64,000 nucleotides of DNA, from the NCBI GenBank assembly GCA_943361925.1, contig CALRIT020000022.1, positions 1 through 64,000 of the forward strand, written 5' to 3'. The notes below the pieces were generated by a model that did not search any database, was not told the DNA's origin, and saw only the letters and a program-made list of their open reading frames with translations. How positions within the stretch are numbered: position 1 is the first letter of the stretch; every line of letters starts with the position of its first letter. This DNA comes from CAISCU01 sp943361925. Lineage in GTDB: Bacteria > Bacteroidota > Bacteroidia > UKL13-3. Below are positions 53,589-62,280 of this stretch, piece by piece. The position numbers and the translations under genes were made by a program.

Positions 53589-54056
53589 TTATTCTTCAAG
53601 CTCGAAACTATCGCTGAGTTTATCAAGAAGTTCATTTAATTTTATTAGCTCTTCTTCATTTAAGCCTCTAAAATCCATCTCAAAGCTCCTAATTGCAGGA
53701 TCAAGGTATTCTAAAAGATCTAAACCTGATTGGGTAATTAATACCTCAACCTGACGTCTGTCTTTAGGACATTCCTCTCTCGACAACAATGACTTTTGTT
53801 TCAACTTCTCTACCAATCGCGATGCATTACTCATCTTGTCTAACATACGATCTTGTAATAGACCAATATTAGCCGGATTTGGATACTGTCCTCTAAGTAT
53901 TCTGAGGATATTGTATTGCTCCGGAGATAAATCATGCTGTTTAAAAAATCTTGCCTGCGCAGATTTCATTAAACCGCTGAGATAAAATAAGTTTAAAAAA
54001 GCCTTCTGTTGCTGACTTACGAACTTGGTTTGTTTAATAGCTTCTTCTAATCTCAT
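53589..54056 (-). CDS. MarR-family transcriptional regulator
   Basis: 155 residues. Winged helix with recognition helix region (LLQDRMLDKMSNASRLVEKL) and wing (REECPKDRRQVEVLITQSG). It is in an operon with the YceI gene. A 12-base perfect palindrome lies just upstream over its promoter, consistent with autorepression. Confidence 0.93.
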   Translation of the reverse strand: MRLEEAIKQTKFVSQQQKAFLNLFYLSGLMKSAQARFFKQHDLSPEQYNILRILRGQYPNPANIGLLQDRMLDKMSNASRLVEKLKQKSLLSREECPKDRRQVEVLITQSGLDLLEYLDPAIRSFEMDFRGLNEEELIKLNELLDKLSDSFELEE

Positions 54057-54069
54057 CTGATTTCTAATA

Positions 54070-54090
54070 CAAATTTATATGTATATACAT
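54070..54090 (-). promoter_or_regulatory. MarR promoter with palindromic operator
   Basis: Minus strand TAAATTTG (54077-54070) is the -7 box. ATGTATATACAT (54079-54090) is a perfect palindrome directly upstream, in the spacer to the -33 region. The short leader puts the transcript start near 54063. Confidence 0.6.
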
Positions 54091-54144
54091 TAATTGCCAT
54101 GACATTTTATTTTTCTTATATTATTTTACTGATTTTCAGGTATT

Positions 54145-55773
54145 TTATTTAACTAGCTCTCCGGAAATATATAAATATTTAGCCTTTAGATTTCTAATTT
54201 TTAACAAATCTTCCTTCAAAAGATCAACATCTAATACTATAAAATCAGCTCTTTTATTTATTTCTAAACTTCCAACTTCATCTTCCATAAATCCTGCTTT
54301 TGCAGCCCAAATTGTCATACCCTTTAAAGCCTGTTCTCTACTCAATGCTTGTTCAGGTAAAAATCCATTTAATGGAAAACCTTTTGCATCTTTTCTAGAG
54401 ACTGCAGCATCAAAAGTAAAAAATGGAGAAACATCTTCAACAGGAAAATCGGTACCTAAAGGTAACCAATTATTTTGTTTTAAAAGAGAGGCATAAGAAT
54501 ATGCGCCATTTAAGCGAGTATAACCTAAACGACTTTCTGCCCAGTACATATCACTTGTTGCATGTGTTGGTTGAACAGAAGGAATGATATTTCTTGCTTT
54601 GAACAAATCTCTGTCTGCAGGATTAACTACTTGTGCGTGTTCTATTCTCCAGCGTCTGTCGTTACCTACAGACAAGTATTTATTATACAAACTGAGAATC
54701 AGAAAATTTGCAGAATCACCAATGCAATGGGTGTTCAATTGAAAACGACTATTAGCAATTAATTTCACCATTGCTTCCAAAGAATCTGGAGAAGAAATCA
54801 TGAAACCAAAATGTCCTTTTCTGTCGGTATAATGTTCCTTTAAACAAGCTCCTCTTGAACCTAAAGCACCATCACCATACATTTTAAACGAACGAACTTT
54901 TAACCTATCCTTATCTATTCCACCTAAAGAATCCAGGTAGCTAAAATGCTTCCTTGAAATACTTAACATGGCATTCATACGAATCTTTAATTTACCAACA
55001 TTTTGCAATGAATCTATAAGTTCAACAATATCCTTATCTAAACCGGCATCATTTACTGTAGACAATCCATAAATAAAACATTGTTCTTGGGCTTTCATTA
55101 ATGCACTTACCTTTTCAGCATAGGTAAGTTGAGGCATAAAACCTCCAACAAAATCAGCTGCTTCATCCAATAATACACCGGTAAGTTTCCCATTTTTCAA
55201 AATAATCTCTCCGCCTGAAATCTTACTTTTAGAATTTATTCCTGCTAAATTCAACAGATAATCATTTGCTATTGCAGCATGACCATCAACCCTTTTTAGA
55301 AAAACAGGAATATCAGGAAAAGCAGCATTGAGTGCCGAATTATCAGGAAATTCTTTTGAATCAAATAAATTTTGATCCCAACCTCTTCCTCTTATAAACT
55401 TTAATGTTGAATTGGATGAAAATTTGATGCAACGGGAAACAATTTCTTCAATTGATTTGGAACCCGATAAATCTGCTTGTTGAAGAAATAATCCCAGTCC
55501 ATAAAAATGGCAATGCGCATCAATCAAACCCGGATAAACATGCGCACCTTTTAAATCTGTTTTATTTGAAATTAAAAACTGCTTCTCAAGTAAATTAGCT
55601 TCACCTAATGCCAAAATTTTGCCATCATTCACAACAAAAGCATTGTAAATAGCATCTGCAGAATCCATTGTATGAACTTGAGCATTAAAGTAAAGATGAT
55701 CAGCTTTCTCAATACTTTTACATGAAAAGAGAAGTGTCAGACTCAACAGAATTAAAGCACAAGTTTTATTCAT
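54145..55773 (-). CDS. Amidohydrolase lipoprotein (YtcJ-like)
   Basis: 542 residues from ATG 55773, one base after the acyltransferase stop (TAAAATG); the frame is open further upstream but only over that gene. Lipoprotein signal ending LLFSCKSI. Amidohydrolase fold with metal ligands: YPGLIDAHCHFYG (HxH) near 85, TDFPVEDVSPF with the catalytic Asp near 445, and GSLEINKRADFIVLD at the end. Substrate unknown; family members hydrolyse amides or carbamates. Confidence 0.9.
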   Translation of the reverse strand: MNKTCALILLSLTLLFSCKSIEKADHLYFNAQVHTMDSADAIYNAFVVNDGKILALGEANLLEKQFLISNKTDLKGAHVYPGLIDAHCHFYGLGLFLQQADLSGSKSIEEIVSRCIKFSSNSTLKFIRGRGWDQNLFDSKEFPDNSALNAAFPDIPVFLKRVDGHAAIANDYLLNLAGINSKSKISGGEIILKNGKLTGVLLDEAADFVGGFMPQLTYAEKVSALMKAQEQCFIYGLSTVNDAGLDKDIVELIDSLQNVGKLKIRMNAMLSISRKHFSYLDSLGGIDKDRLKVRSFKMYGDGALGSRGACLKEHYTDRKGHFGFMISSPDSLEAMVKLIANSRFQLNTHCIGDSANFLILSLYNKYLSVGNDRRWRIEHAQVVNPADRDLFKARNIIPSVQPTHATSDMYWAESRLGYTRLNGAYSYASLLKQNNWLPLGTDFPVEDVSPFFTFDAAVSRKDAKGFPLNGFLPEQALSREQALKGMTIWAAKAGFMEDEVGSLEINKRADFIVLDVDLLKEDLLKIRNLKAKYLYISGELVK

Positions 55774-55774
55774 T

Positions 55775-56683
55775 TTAACTAGTTGCATCATTAGAAATTT
55801 TGCGTTTATGTTTCCACCTTCTATGACTCCACAACCAGGCTTCCGGTTGTTGCTGAATTTGTTGCTCAAGAAATTGAGTATGGCGTTCTGTAATTAAAAA
55901 ATCCGGTTCATCTTTTGGAGAATCACTTACTAATTTATAATTCAATTCATATTTACCTCTCCCAACCCTGTATAAATCACAAAAAACAATAGGGTAATTA
56001 AACTTCTTGGCAATCTTTTCAGGCCCCATAAATACAGGAGTATCCTGATTTAAAAAATTCATCCAATGGCAATTTTCACTACTTGGGGTTTGGTCTGCAA
56101 TAAAAGCATAACAATGAAATTCATTTTTAGCAGCCAACATTGCTTTAAGCGTAAGATTCATAGGAATAGGTTGAACCCCAAATCGAGTTCTTTGATAATA
56201 CATTAACCAATCGAACCATTTACTGCTCAAAGGATGGTACAAAACACCCATAGTAAAACCAAGATTATGCATATGCTGGCCACCCCACTCCCAATTACCA
56301 TTATGACCACCTACTAAAATAAAAGACTGTTTGTTTTTTTTGTATTCATCGATTAAGGTTGAATCATTTAAAACAATTCGCTTCGCTAAGTGTGATTTTG
56401 AAAGGTTCAACATCTTTAAAGTTTCCAGAATTACATCAAACAAATTCAGGTAAAACTTCCATGCTATATCCTCAATCCATTTATCATCTTTATCAGGAAA
56501 AGAATTTTTCAAATTTTCAATAATTACCTTCTTCCTGTACCCAAAAACTTTATACCCAAGAAAGCGAAGTAAATCAGATAACAAGTACAAAATGGGCATA
56601 GGTAATAACATCAGCAAAAAAATTGGAGCTGATATAATTGGATAAAACCATTTCTTAGGAGGAGCCTTAATAACCTCAATCAT
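55775..56683 (-). CDS. Lipid A-type acyltransferase (LpxL/HtrB-like)
   Basis: 302 residues. One membrane segment (about 17-37), then an acyltransferase domain with the HX4E-type motif GGHNGNWEW near 124-132 and GPEKIAKKFNYPIVF. It adds an acyl chain to lipid A precursors or another glycolipid. It starts three bases after the VOC gene, in a three-gene operon with the amidohydrolase. Confidence 0.93.
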   Translation of the reverse strand: MIEVIKAPPKKWFYPIISAPIFLLMLLPMPILYLLSDLLRFLGYKVFGYRKKVIIENLKNSFPDKDDKWIEDIAWKFYLNLFDVILETLKMLNLSKSHLAKRIVLNDSTLIDEYKKNKQSFILVGGHNGNWEWGGQHMHNLGFTMGVLYHPLSSKWFDWLMYYQRTRFGVQPIPMNLTLKAMLAAKNEFHCYAFIADQTPSSENCHWMNFLNQDTPVFMGPEKIAKKFNYPIVFCDLYRVGRGKYELNYKLVSDSPKDEPDFLITERHTQFLEQQIQQQPEAWLWSHRRWKHKRKISNDATS

Positions 56684-56686
56684 AAA

Positions 56687-57070
56687 TTATGTTTTAGAAG
56701 GTTCCCAAAGTTCTATTTTATTACCCTCACAATCTAAAATCCAAGTAAACTTTCCAAATTCACTTAATTCAGGACCAGCAAGTGTTTCGATACCTTCTGA
56801 TTTTAATAATGAAACTAAATTGTCTAAGTCTTCAACAATAAAATTAAACATCAAATTAGAAGAAGAAGGCTCAAAATAGTTGGTATGAGAAGGAAAAGGA
56901 GAAAAAACATTATAGGCATTGGGATGCACTTTCACAGATTCTGTAAAAGGAAAAATTGCTCCCCAATCTTCTAAAGGAATACCTAAGTGTTTTTTATACC
57001 ACTCAATTAAAGCTTTCTTATCCTGACACTTAAAGAAAACTCCACCAAAAGCTGTTACACGTTTTTCCAT
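56687..57070 (-). CDS. VOC (glyoxalase/bleomycin-resistance) family protein
   Basis: 127 residues. Two beta-alpha-beta-beta-beta modules; the last strand ILDCEGNKIELWEP carries the conserved Glu metal ligand. It starts with GGVFFKCQDKKALIEWYKKHLG. Many relatives act on small metabolites, but the substrate is unknown. First gene of the operon with the acyltransferase and amidohydrolase. Confidence 0.9.
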   Translation of the reverse strand: MEKRVTAFGGVFFKCQDKKALIEWYKKHLGIPLEDWGAIFPFTESVKVHPNAYNVFSPFPSHTNYFEPSSSNLMFNFIVEDLDNLVSLLKSEGIETLAGPELSEFGKFTWILDCEGNKIELWEPSKT

Positions 57071-57131
57071 AATTTTAAAAAACCAAAAGTAAGGAAAAAG
57101 TGCAAATCAGAATAAAAGAGTAAATTTTGAA

Positions 57132-57163
57132 TTTGGAAAAAGCCAAGGCATCACTTATTTTCG
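57132..57163 (+). promoter_or_regulatory. Promoter of the CAU tRNA gene
   Basis: TTTG (57132-57135), 20 bases, TATTTTCG (57156-57163), seven of eight TAnnTTTG-type positions including the free ones. Predicted start is about seven bases before the tRNA. Confidence 0.5.
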
Positions 57164-57176
57164 CAGTCCTTAAAAA

Positions 57177-57250
57177 GGGCCTATAGCTCATTCGGTTAGA
57201 GCAACTGACTCATAATCAGTAGGTGCCTGGTTCGATTCCAGGTGGGCCCA
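57177..57250 (+). tRNA. tRNA with CAU anticodon (Met or Ile2)
   Basis: 74 bases, full cloverleaf: acceptor GGGCCTA / TGGGCCC, D arm with AGCTCATTCGGTTAGAGC, anticodon stem ACTGA / TCAGT with CAT at 57211-57213, T arm GCCTGG-TTCGATT-CCAGG. The 3' CCA is not encoded. CAU can be elongator Met, initiator-like or Ile2 (lysidine-modified); sequence alone does not settle it, though the missing GGG pairs in the anticodon stem argue against initiator. Confidence 0.93.
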
Positions 57251-57258
57251 CAAAAGGC

Positions 57259-57287
57259 AAAGCAGTACGAAAGTGCTGCTTTTTTTG
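57259..57287 (+). terminator. Terminator after the tRNA
   Basis: AAGCAGTAC / GTGCTGCTT stem with a GAAA loop and a T run. Confidence 0.9.
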
Positions 57288-57406
57288 TTTTATGCTGATG
57301 TTAGAGATATTCCAATCGATTTATTAAAAGCTGAAAAACAAACATTTTACCATTCAGGACTTTTATTGTCGAATAAAAATCAATTACTATTTCTAATGGA
57401 TTTAAA

Positions 57407-60400
57407 TCAAAACTTAACAAATTTGCTTCGTTTTAATAAGCCTGAAGAATTGCTAATTTCAACAAAATAAATTCCACTATTCCAATTAATAGATTCAATT
57501 TCATTGCCTGAAATATAATTTTCAGCTGTATAAACCAATTGATTCTGGGCATTGAAAATATTAAGTTTTGCTGAAGCTTTTTCATTAGGCGAAAATTCAA
57601 CTTTGAAACAACTGAAAACAGGATTAGGAATAATTTGCAAATCATTGTTAAACCTATTTTCTATCTTTTGTTTAGCTTTTAAATAATCAACAGAAGCTCT
57701 GTAAACAAAAATCAGGTTAAACCTCGATTTCGTTGGAATATTAGCTTGATTCACAAATTCATAATGAGATTTGTCATTAATCAATTGAATTACTCCCAAA
57801 TGATTATCTACCAGCAATACATCATAATCAGAAAAATCTTCAATCTGTTTAAATGATATGATATGTTTACCTGAAAACGAAGATTGAAAATCAAGATTGA
57901 TACTTTTTTCGGAATAAACTACTGGAAAACTATTGATAGATAAAGAAAAAGAATCATTCAATAAACTAAAAATGTTTAAAGAAGGATTGAGCATTTTTTC
58001 TGAATCAAAAATATCAACTGAATCTGAGGCAGCATCAAGCATAGAAAAAAGATTTTCATCCATGACTTCACCCGCTTTTATCAAAAACATCCTTAAACTT
58101 TTTGTTGATTTTTTAAATAGCCTTGGTGTAGCTTGTAAGCCAACTTTTGCATCTTCATTTACTTGCAGAACAGGATTTGCGGCATTTGCTTTTACAAAAA
58201 AAGCAGAGCCCGATTCAATGATATTTGAGCCAAAATTTACTCCAACATTTAAAGCACCGTTAAAAGTTGCAAAGTGATTACCTGCAGGTCTAAAAATCCA
58301 GATATGGTTATCGATATTGGTTCTTGACCAAGCAGAAGAATTCCAATCGATAGCACAGGGATATGGATTTCCTAACAAATTCCATCCGTCACCATTACCT
58401 GGACTATAAGTAACATTGAAACTAAAACTGCCCGATTGAACTATCCCTCTTGAAGACAGAACAATGTTCTGAGGAGTTGGATTATTTCCATTCAATAAAT
58501 TACATCCTTGCTCTCTGTTGCCTCTAATAAAGACCTTATATCCTTTACCTGCAGCCAAATTACTAGATATTGTTCCATTAATACTTTGCCATGCATTTTG
58601 ATAAACAGTTCCACCTCCGCTACCTAAAGTATTTGAGCTTGTAGCGGTAGTTTCATTAAATGTGAAGAAACTTGGAGAATTTGATAATGTTGCATCGAAT
58701 CCATTTGAATGTTGGGTTAAGTTTGGACAAATGGTTCCTGAAACACCAGCACCTGTAATATGAATTTGTTGCTGCCAACTTGAATTAATTGAAGGTCCTG
58801 AACTAAATGGTGCAGATAAATAACGATATCTTCTACCTGAACTACCGGGTATAAACCTTTGGACTATTACATTTCCAGTTACAGTCCCTTTTAAAATTCC
58901 TGCAGATTTGGTGGAGGTTGATAATAAAACAAGGAAACTATTACTATTAATCTGACCGGCAGTTGGATTAACTAAACCTTCAATTTTTAAGGTATCAAGA
59001 ATATCTAAAAACCGGGAATTTCTATTAAAAGTTATATTACTTAAAGTATCAAAATTATTGTGCATTCTTAAAGTGGCGAAAGAACCTGTATCAGAAAAAA
59101 CAATACTACCATTTCCTTTAATTCTTCCATCTCCATTTAATACTCCTAAAACTCTAAGTTGATGATTATTTAAAGCTAAATTAGCATTGTTGTCAATTGT
59201 TAAATTTCCTACAATAAATGAATCTTGCAGCTGAACTTCATTTATTGCACAAGAACCCAATGCAGGCAAAACAATACTAGAATATTGATTTGGCAGGGTT
59301 GAAGAAGGAACATAAGAATTTGAGCTAGTTTGATAGGTAATCCAATTGTTTAAATCGTTTATACTTGAACTCAATTTACCGGTAAAAACATAGGTATTAC
59401 TTTTTGGAGATACTGTTAGAGTTGGAGCATTCACCTGAACTAATAAAGCATTTGAAGTATCAGCACAACCATTAGCATTCAAACTAATTAATCTATAAAA
59501 ACCGGAACTATTAGCATTTATGGAATTGGAATTTTGTCCAACTAAATAACTACCATTCAATTGCCATGAATAGGTATAAGTTGGATTTAAACTGGTTTGT
59601 AAGTTAACAGTTGAACCTGCACAAATAATGGTTGATGAAGATGCCGTAATTGTTGTTGCACGAATTGAATGTATTGAAATATAAATGCTATCTCGTGCCT
59701 GATATGAACCCAAAGTATAGGTACAATAATACCATCCTGATGTTTTAGCCTGAATTTGTCGGGAAGTAGAATTCGTATTCCACAAATAAGAATTTGCTCC
59801 CAAATCTGCTGACAATTGAACACTATCACCACAAACTTTTAATGAATCAGAATCAAATCCATTAAACAAAATCAATCGACTTGTATCTGAGGCAGAACAA
59901 GCAATGGATTCGTAAACATTCAAAGAATAAACTCCTGAATTTTTGAGCCAGTTATTTCTACTTTTAACTCCATTACTCCAAACATAATTTGTATAAGCAG
60001 CGGGACCTGATAACAATATACTGTCCTTACCAACAGCAAAAACAGTATCAGTCAAATTAATAACAGGAGGCTCATAAATGGTAACAAATGCTGTGTCAGA
60101 ACAAACATTACCCAAATAACTTAAACGTACCCAAAAATTCTTTTGATAAGGATATGTAATCACACGGGTGTCATCAGGATCATCTCCATTATCAGGAACT
60201 GTAACCAGAGTAGGATTCATTGAATAAGTTGTGTTTGTATTAACAGAACCATTCGACCAAAGAACACTAACACCCGGACTAGAATTAACACTAAAATTCA
60301 AATATTCATAATTACAAGCAGCAGTATCTTGTTTAGTAATTTTAGCATTTAATAATGCCAGATAGATACTATCATTTAATGAATTTGAACCATTATTAGC

Positions 60401-62053
60401 AGAATAGGCATACCAACCTGAAGAGCCTACTTTTATTGTTCTTGAAGTTTTATTCTGGTATCTCCATAAATAGGAAGTATAACCTGAATCAGCAGTTAAG
60501 AGGGTTGAATCACCACAAGTAATTAAAGTATCTATTGTATTGGAAATATAAGAATAGGTAGCAAAACTAGATGTAAGAAAATTACTCGTTTTATTTAAAC
60601 CATTGTATTCAAACAAAGCAAAGTGATAATTCTGGCCTGATGTTAATCCTGAAATTATAGCCGATGAACCCATTCCATCATAAACAACATAATTTGCTGA
60701 ACCCAAATTTGTACCGGAACCAAAATTTGAATTTGCAACATATTGAGCTGAGTCAATAGGAAACTGATTAACAGAACTACCTTGTTTCATCATTAACAAT
60801 CGTCGGTTGCCATTACCCGATTTCCATGACAATTTCATTCCAGTTGAAGTTATTGAATCGATACTTATAGAAGAAGAAATAATAGTTGGTTCAGCAGGTT
60901 TACTTAAGCCCCAAATTCTATTTACATATTGAGGACTATCAATAAAAGGATTACGATTCCCTTGAACAGCATAAATAGCATTATTTCTATTGATTTCCTT
61001 TACACTTGGAGGGTCTTGGTTATGCCATTTAATCAGTAAATTTAAGAACCAGGCATCGTAAGCAGGATAAGCATTCCCTGCAAGAATATCATTTGCAGAA
61101 CCATTCGTAACCCAACCCGCTATAAGATTATTATATCGTGCTGCTATATAAAATTGTGCCCTAGCCAAATCACCTTTATATTCATCAACAGGTTCGAAAA
61201 CTGTCGCTGTAAAACCAGGAGTGATACTTGGACCGCGTTTCCCTCCATTTTGAGCTGTATAAGTAGGTGAAGTAACTTCTCCATAAGGATTATCACTACG
61301 AATTCCATTTACATAACCATCTGTTGGATAGATAAAATGCATATCAGAAACCATTGGCGATAAGCTGGTAAACCATGATTGCGGGAAACTATGTTCTCTG
61401 TTATAACAATCACCTTCTACATGATAAACACCACATTGATTTCCTGGAACTGTAAATGTATAAGGCGTTTCCTTTCCATTAATATTGGTTGAATAAACAT
61501 CCCATAAAGTTCCATCATAATACATATCGGTATTGATATAGGTATTCCATAAAGCATTGTATGAAATATTATTATGTCCTAAAATCTTATTGTATAAAGC
61601 AGTAAGTAATGCAGAACCTGTTTGATTTAAACTTGAATAATAATTGGCAGGAATTGAAACAGAACTCACTCCCGTTCCTTTTACAGAAACCGATAAAGAA
61701 CTTGAGCCAATAGAAGAATTTAAAATTGTACCGGTAATAACACCTGAAACTGATGGAATAAATCGAACAAAAATTTCTATAGTATCAACTGAACCCGAAA
61801 TTGGACTCAATGTGATTGATTTTGAAAATTGTTGGTTTACTGATAAAGAAATTTCAAAATGGTTCGAAGCTGATACAATTAATGGATTTGTCAAACCTGA
61901 ACCCCAAACTTTATACCTCGCAGGATTGGCTGCAAAAGAAACAGGACAATTTCCAAAATTACCAAGGTTGGAATTAGAAGTAAAAATGGAACCCGGAAAA
62001 ACTAATGAGATGTTTAAAAAAACAAAAAATATAACAAGTATAAAATTCTTCAA
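57407..62053 (-). CDS. Giant type IX secreted endonuclease I-family protein
   Basis: 1,548 residues. Probable start TTG 62053 (no ATG in frame upstream), followed by a signal peptide. N-terminal beta domain (about 25-135), then an Endonuclease I-type nuclease domain (about 150-395) with NREHSFPQSWF near 220 and HFIYPTDGYVNGIRSDNPYGE. Further parts are Fn3/Ig-like repeats with Ser/Asn-rich linkers, including two similar modules CGDSTLLTADSGYTSYLW and CGDSVQLSADLGANSYLW. The end is a type IX (Por) sorting domain (about 1475-1548, PNPVFSCFKVEF, GIYFVEI, SKFVKF). It is exported to the cell surface or medium and probably degrades extracellular DNA. Confidence 0.9.
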   Translation of the reverse strand: MKNFILVIFFVFLNISLVFPGSIFTSNSNLGNFGNCPVSFAANPARYKVWGSGLTNPLIVSASNHFEISLSVNQQFSKSITLSPISGSVDTIEIFVRFIPSVSGVITGTILNSSIGSSSLSVSVKGTGVSSVSIPANYYSSLNQTGSALLTALYNKILGHNNISYNALWNTYINTDMYYDGTLWDVYSTNINGKETPYTFTVPGNQCGVYHVEGDCYNREHSFPQSWFTSLSPMVSDMHFIYPTDGYVNGIRSDNPYGEVTSPTYTAQNGGKRGPSITPGFTATVFEPVDEYKGDLARAQFYIAARYNNLIAGWVTNGSANDILAGNAYPAYDAWFLNLLIKWHNQDPPSVKEINRNNAIYAVQGNRNPFIDSPQYVNRIWGLSKPAEPTIISSSISIDSITSTGMKLSWKSGNGNRRLLMMKQGSSVNQFPIDSAQYVANSNFGSGTNLGSANYVVYDGMGSSAIISGLTSGQNYHFALFEYNGLNKTSNFLTSSFATYSYISNTIDTLITCGDSTLLTADSGYTSYLWRYQNKTSRTIKVGSSGWYAYSANNGSNSLNDSIYLALLNAKITKQDTAACNYEYLNFSVNSSPGVSVLWSNGSVNTNTTYSMNPTLVTVPDNGDDPDDTRVITYPYQKNFWVRLSYLGNVCSDTAFVTIYEPPVINLTDTVFAVGKDSILLSGPAAYTNYVWSNGVKSRNNWLKNSGVYSLNVYESIACSASDTSRLILFNGFDSDSLKVCGDSVQLSADLGANSYLWNTNSTSRQIQAKTSGWYYCTYTLGSYQARDSIYISIHSIRATTITASSSTIICAGSTVNLQTSLNPTYTYSWQLNGSYLVGQNSNSINANSSGFYRLISLNANGCADTSNALLVQVNAPTLTVSPKSNTYVFTGKLSSSINDLNNWITYQTSSNSYVPSSTLPNQYSSIVLPALGSCAINEVQLQDSFIVGNLTIDNNANLALNNHQLRVLGVLNGDGRIKGNGSIVFSDTGSFATLRMHNNFDTLSNITFNRNSRFLDILDTLKIEGLVNPTAGQINSNSFLVLLSTSTKSAGILKGTVTGNVIVQRFIPGSSGRRYRYLSAPFSSGPSINSSWQQQIHITGAGVSGTICPNLTQHSNGFDATLSNSPSFFTFNETTATSSNTLGSGGGTVYQNAWQSINGTISSNLAAGKGYKVFIRGNREQGCNLLNGNNPTPQNIVLSSRGIVQSGSFSFNVTYSPGNGDGWNLLGNPYPCAIDWNSSAWSRTNIDNHIWIFRPAGNHFATFNGALNVGVNFGSNIIESGSAFFVKANAANPVLQVNEDAKVGLQATPRLFKKSTKSLRMFLIKAGEVMDENLFSMLDAASDSVDIFDSEKMLNPSLNIFSLLNDSFSLSINSFPVVYSEKSINLDFQSSFSGKHIISFKQIEDFSDYDVLLVDNHLGVIQLINDKSHYEFVNQANIPTKSRFNLIFVYRASVDYLKAKQKIENRFNNDLQIIPNPVFSCFKVEFSPNEKASAKLNIFNAQNQLVYTAENYISGNEIESINWNSGIYFVEISNSSGLLKRSKFVKF

Positions 62054-62280
62054 TGGCTTCGAAATTAGAATTAAGGTAAACCTAAAAAACAGATTTTGAT
62101 GAAAAATTTAAAGCCAAATGTTTAACATTCAGTTTTTCAGATAATTAATCAAGCTGCCGAAAGTAAAATTCAAAGATTACATAATTGTTATTGTCAAGTA
62201 AATTTTTAAATAAATAAGCTGAAAAATCCTAAATTCTAATTCAGGACAACAAAATTTTCTTAAACTCTTATCTTGCAGCC

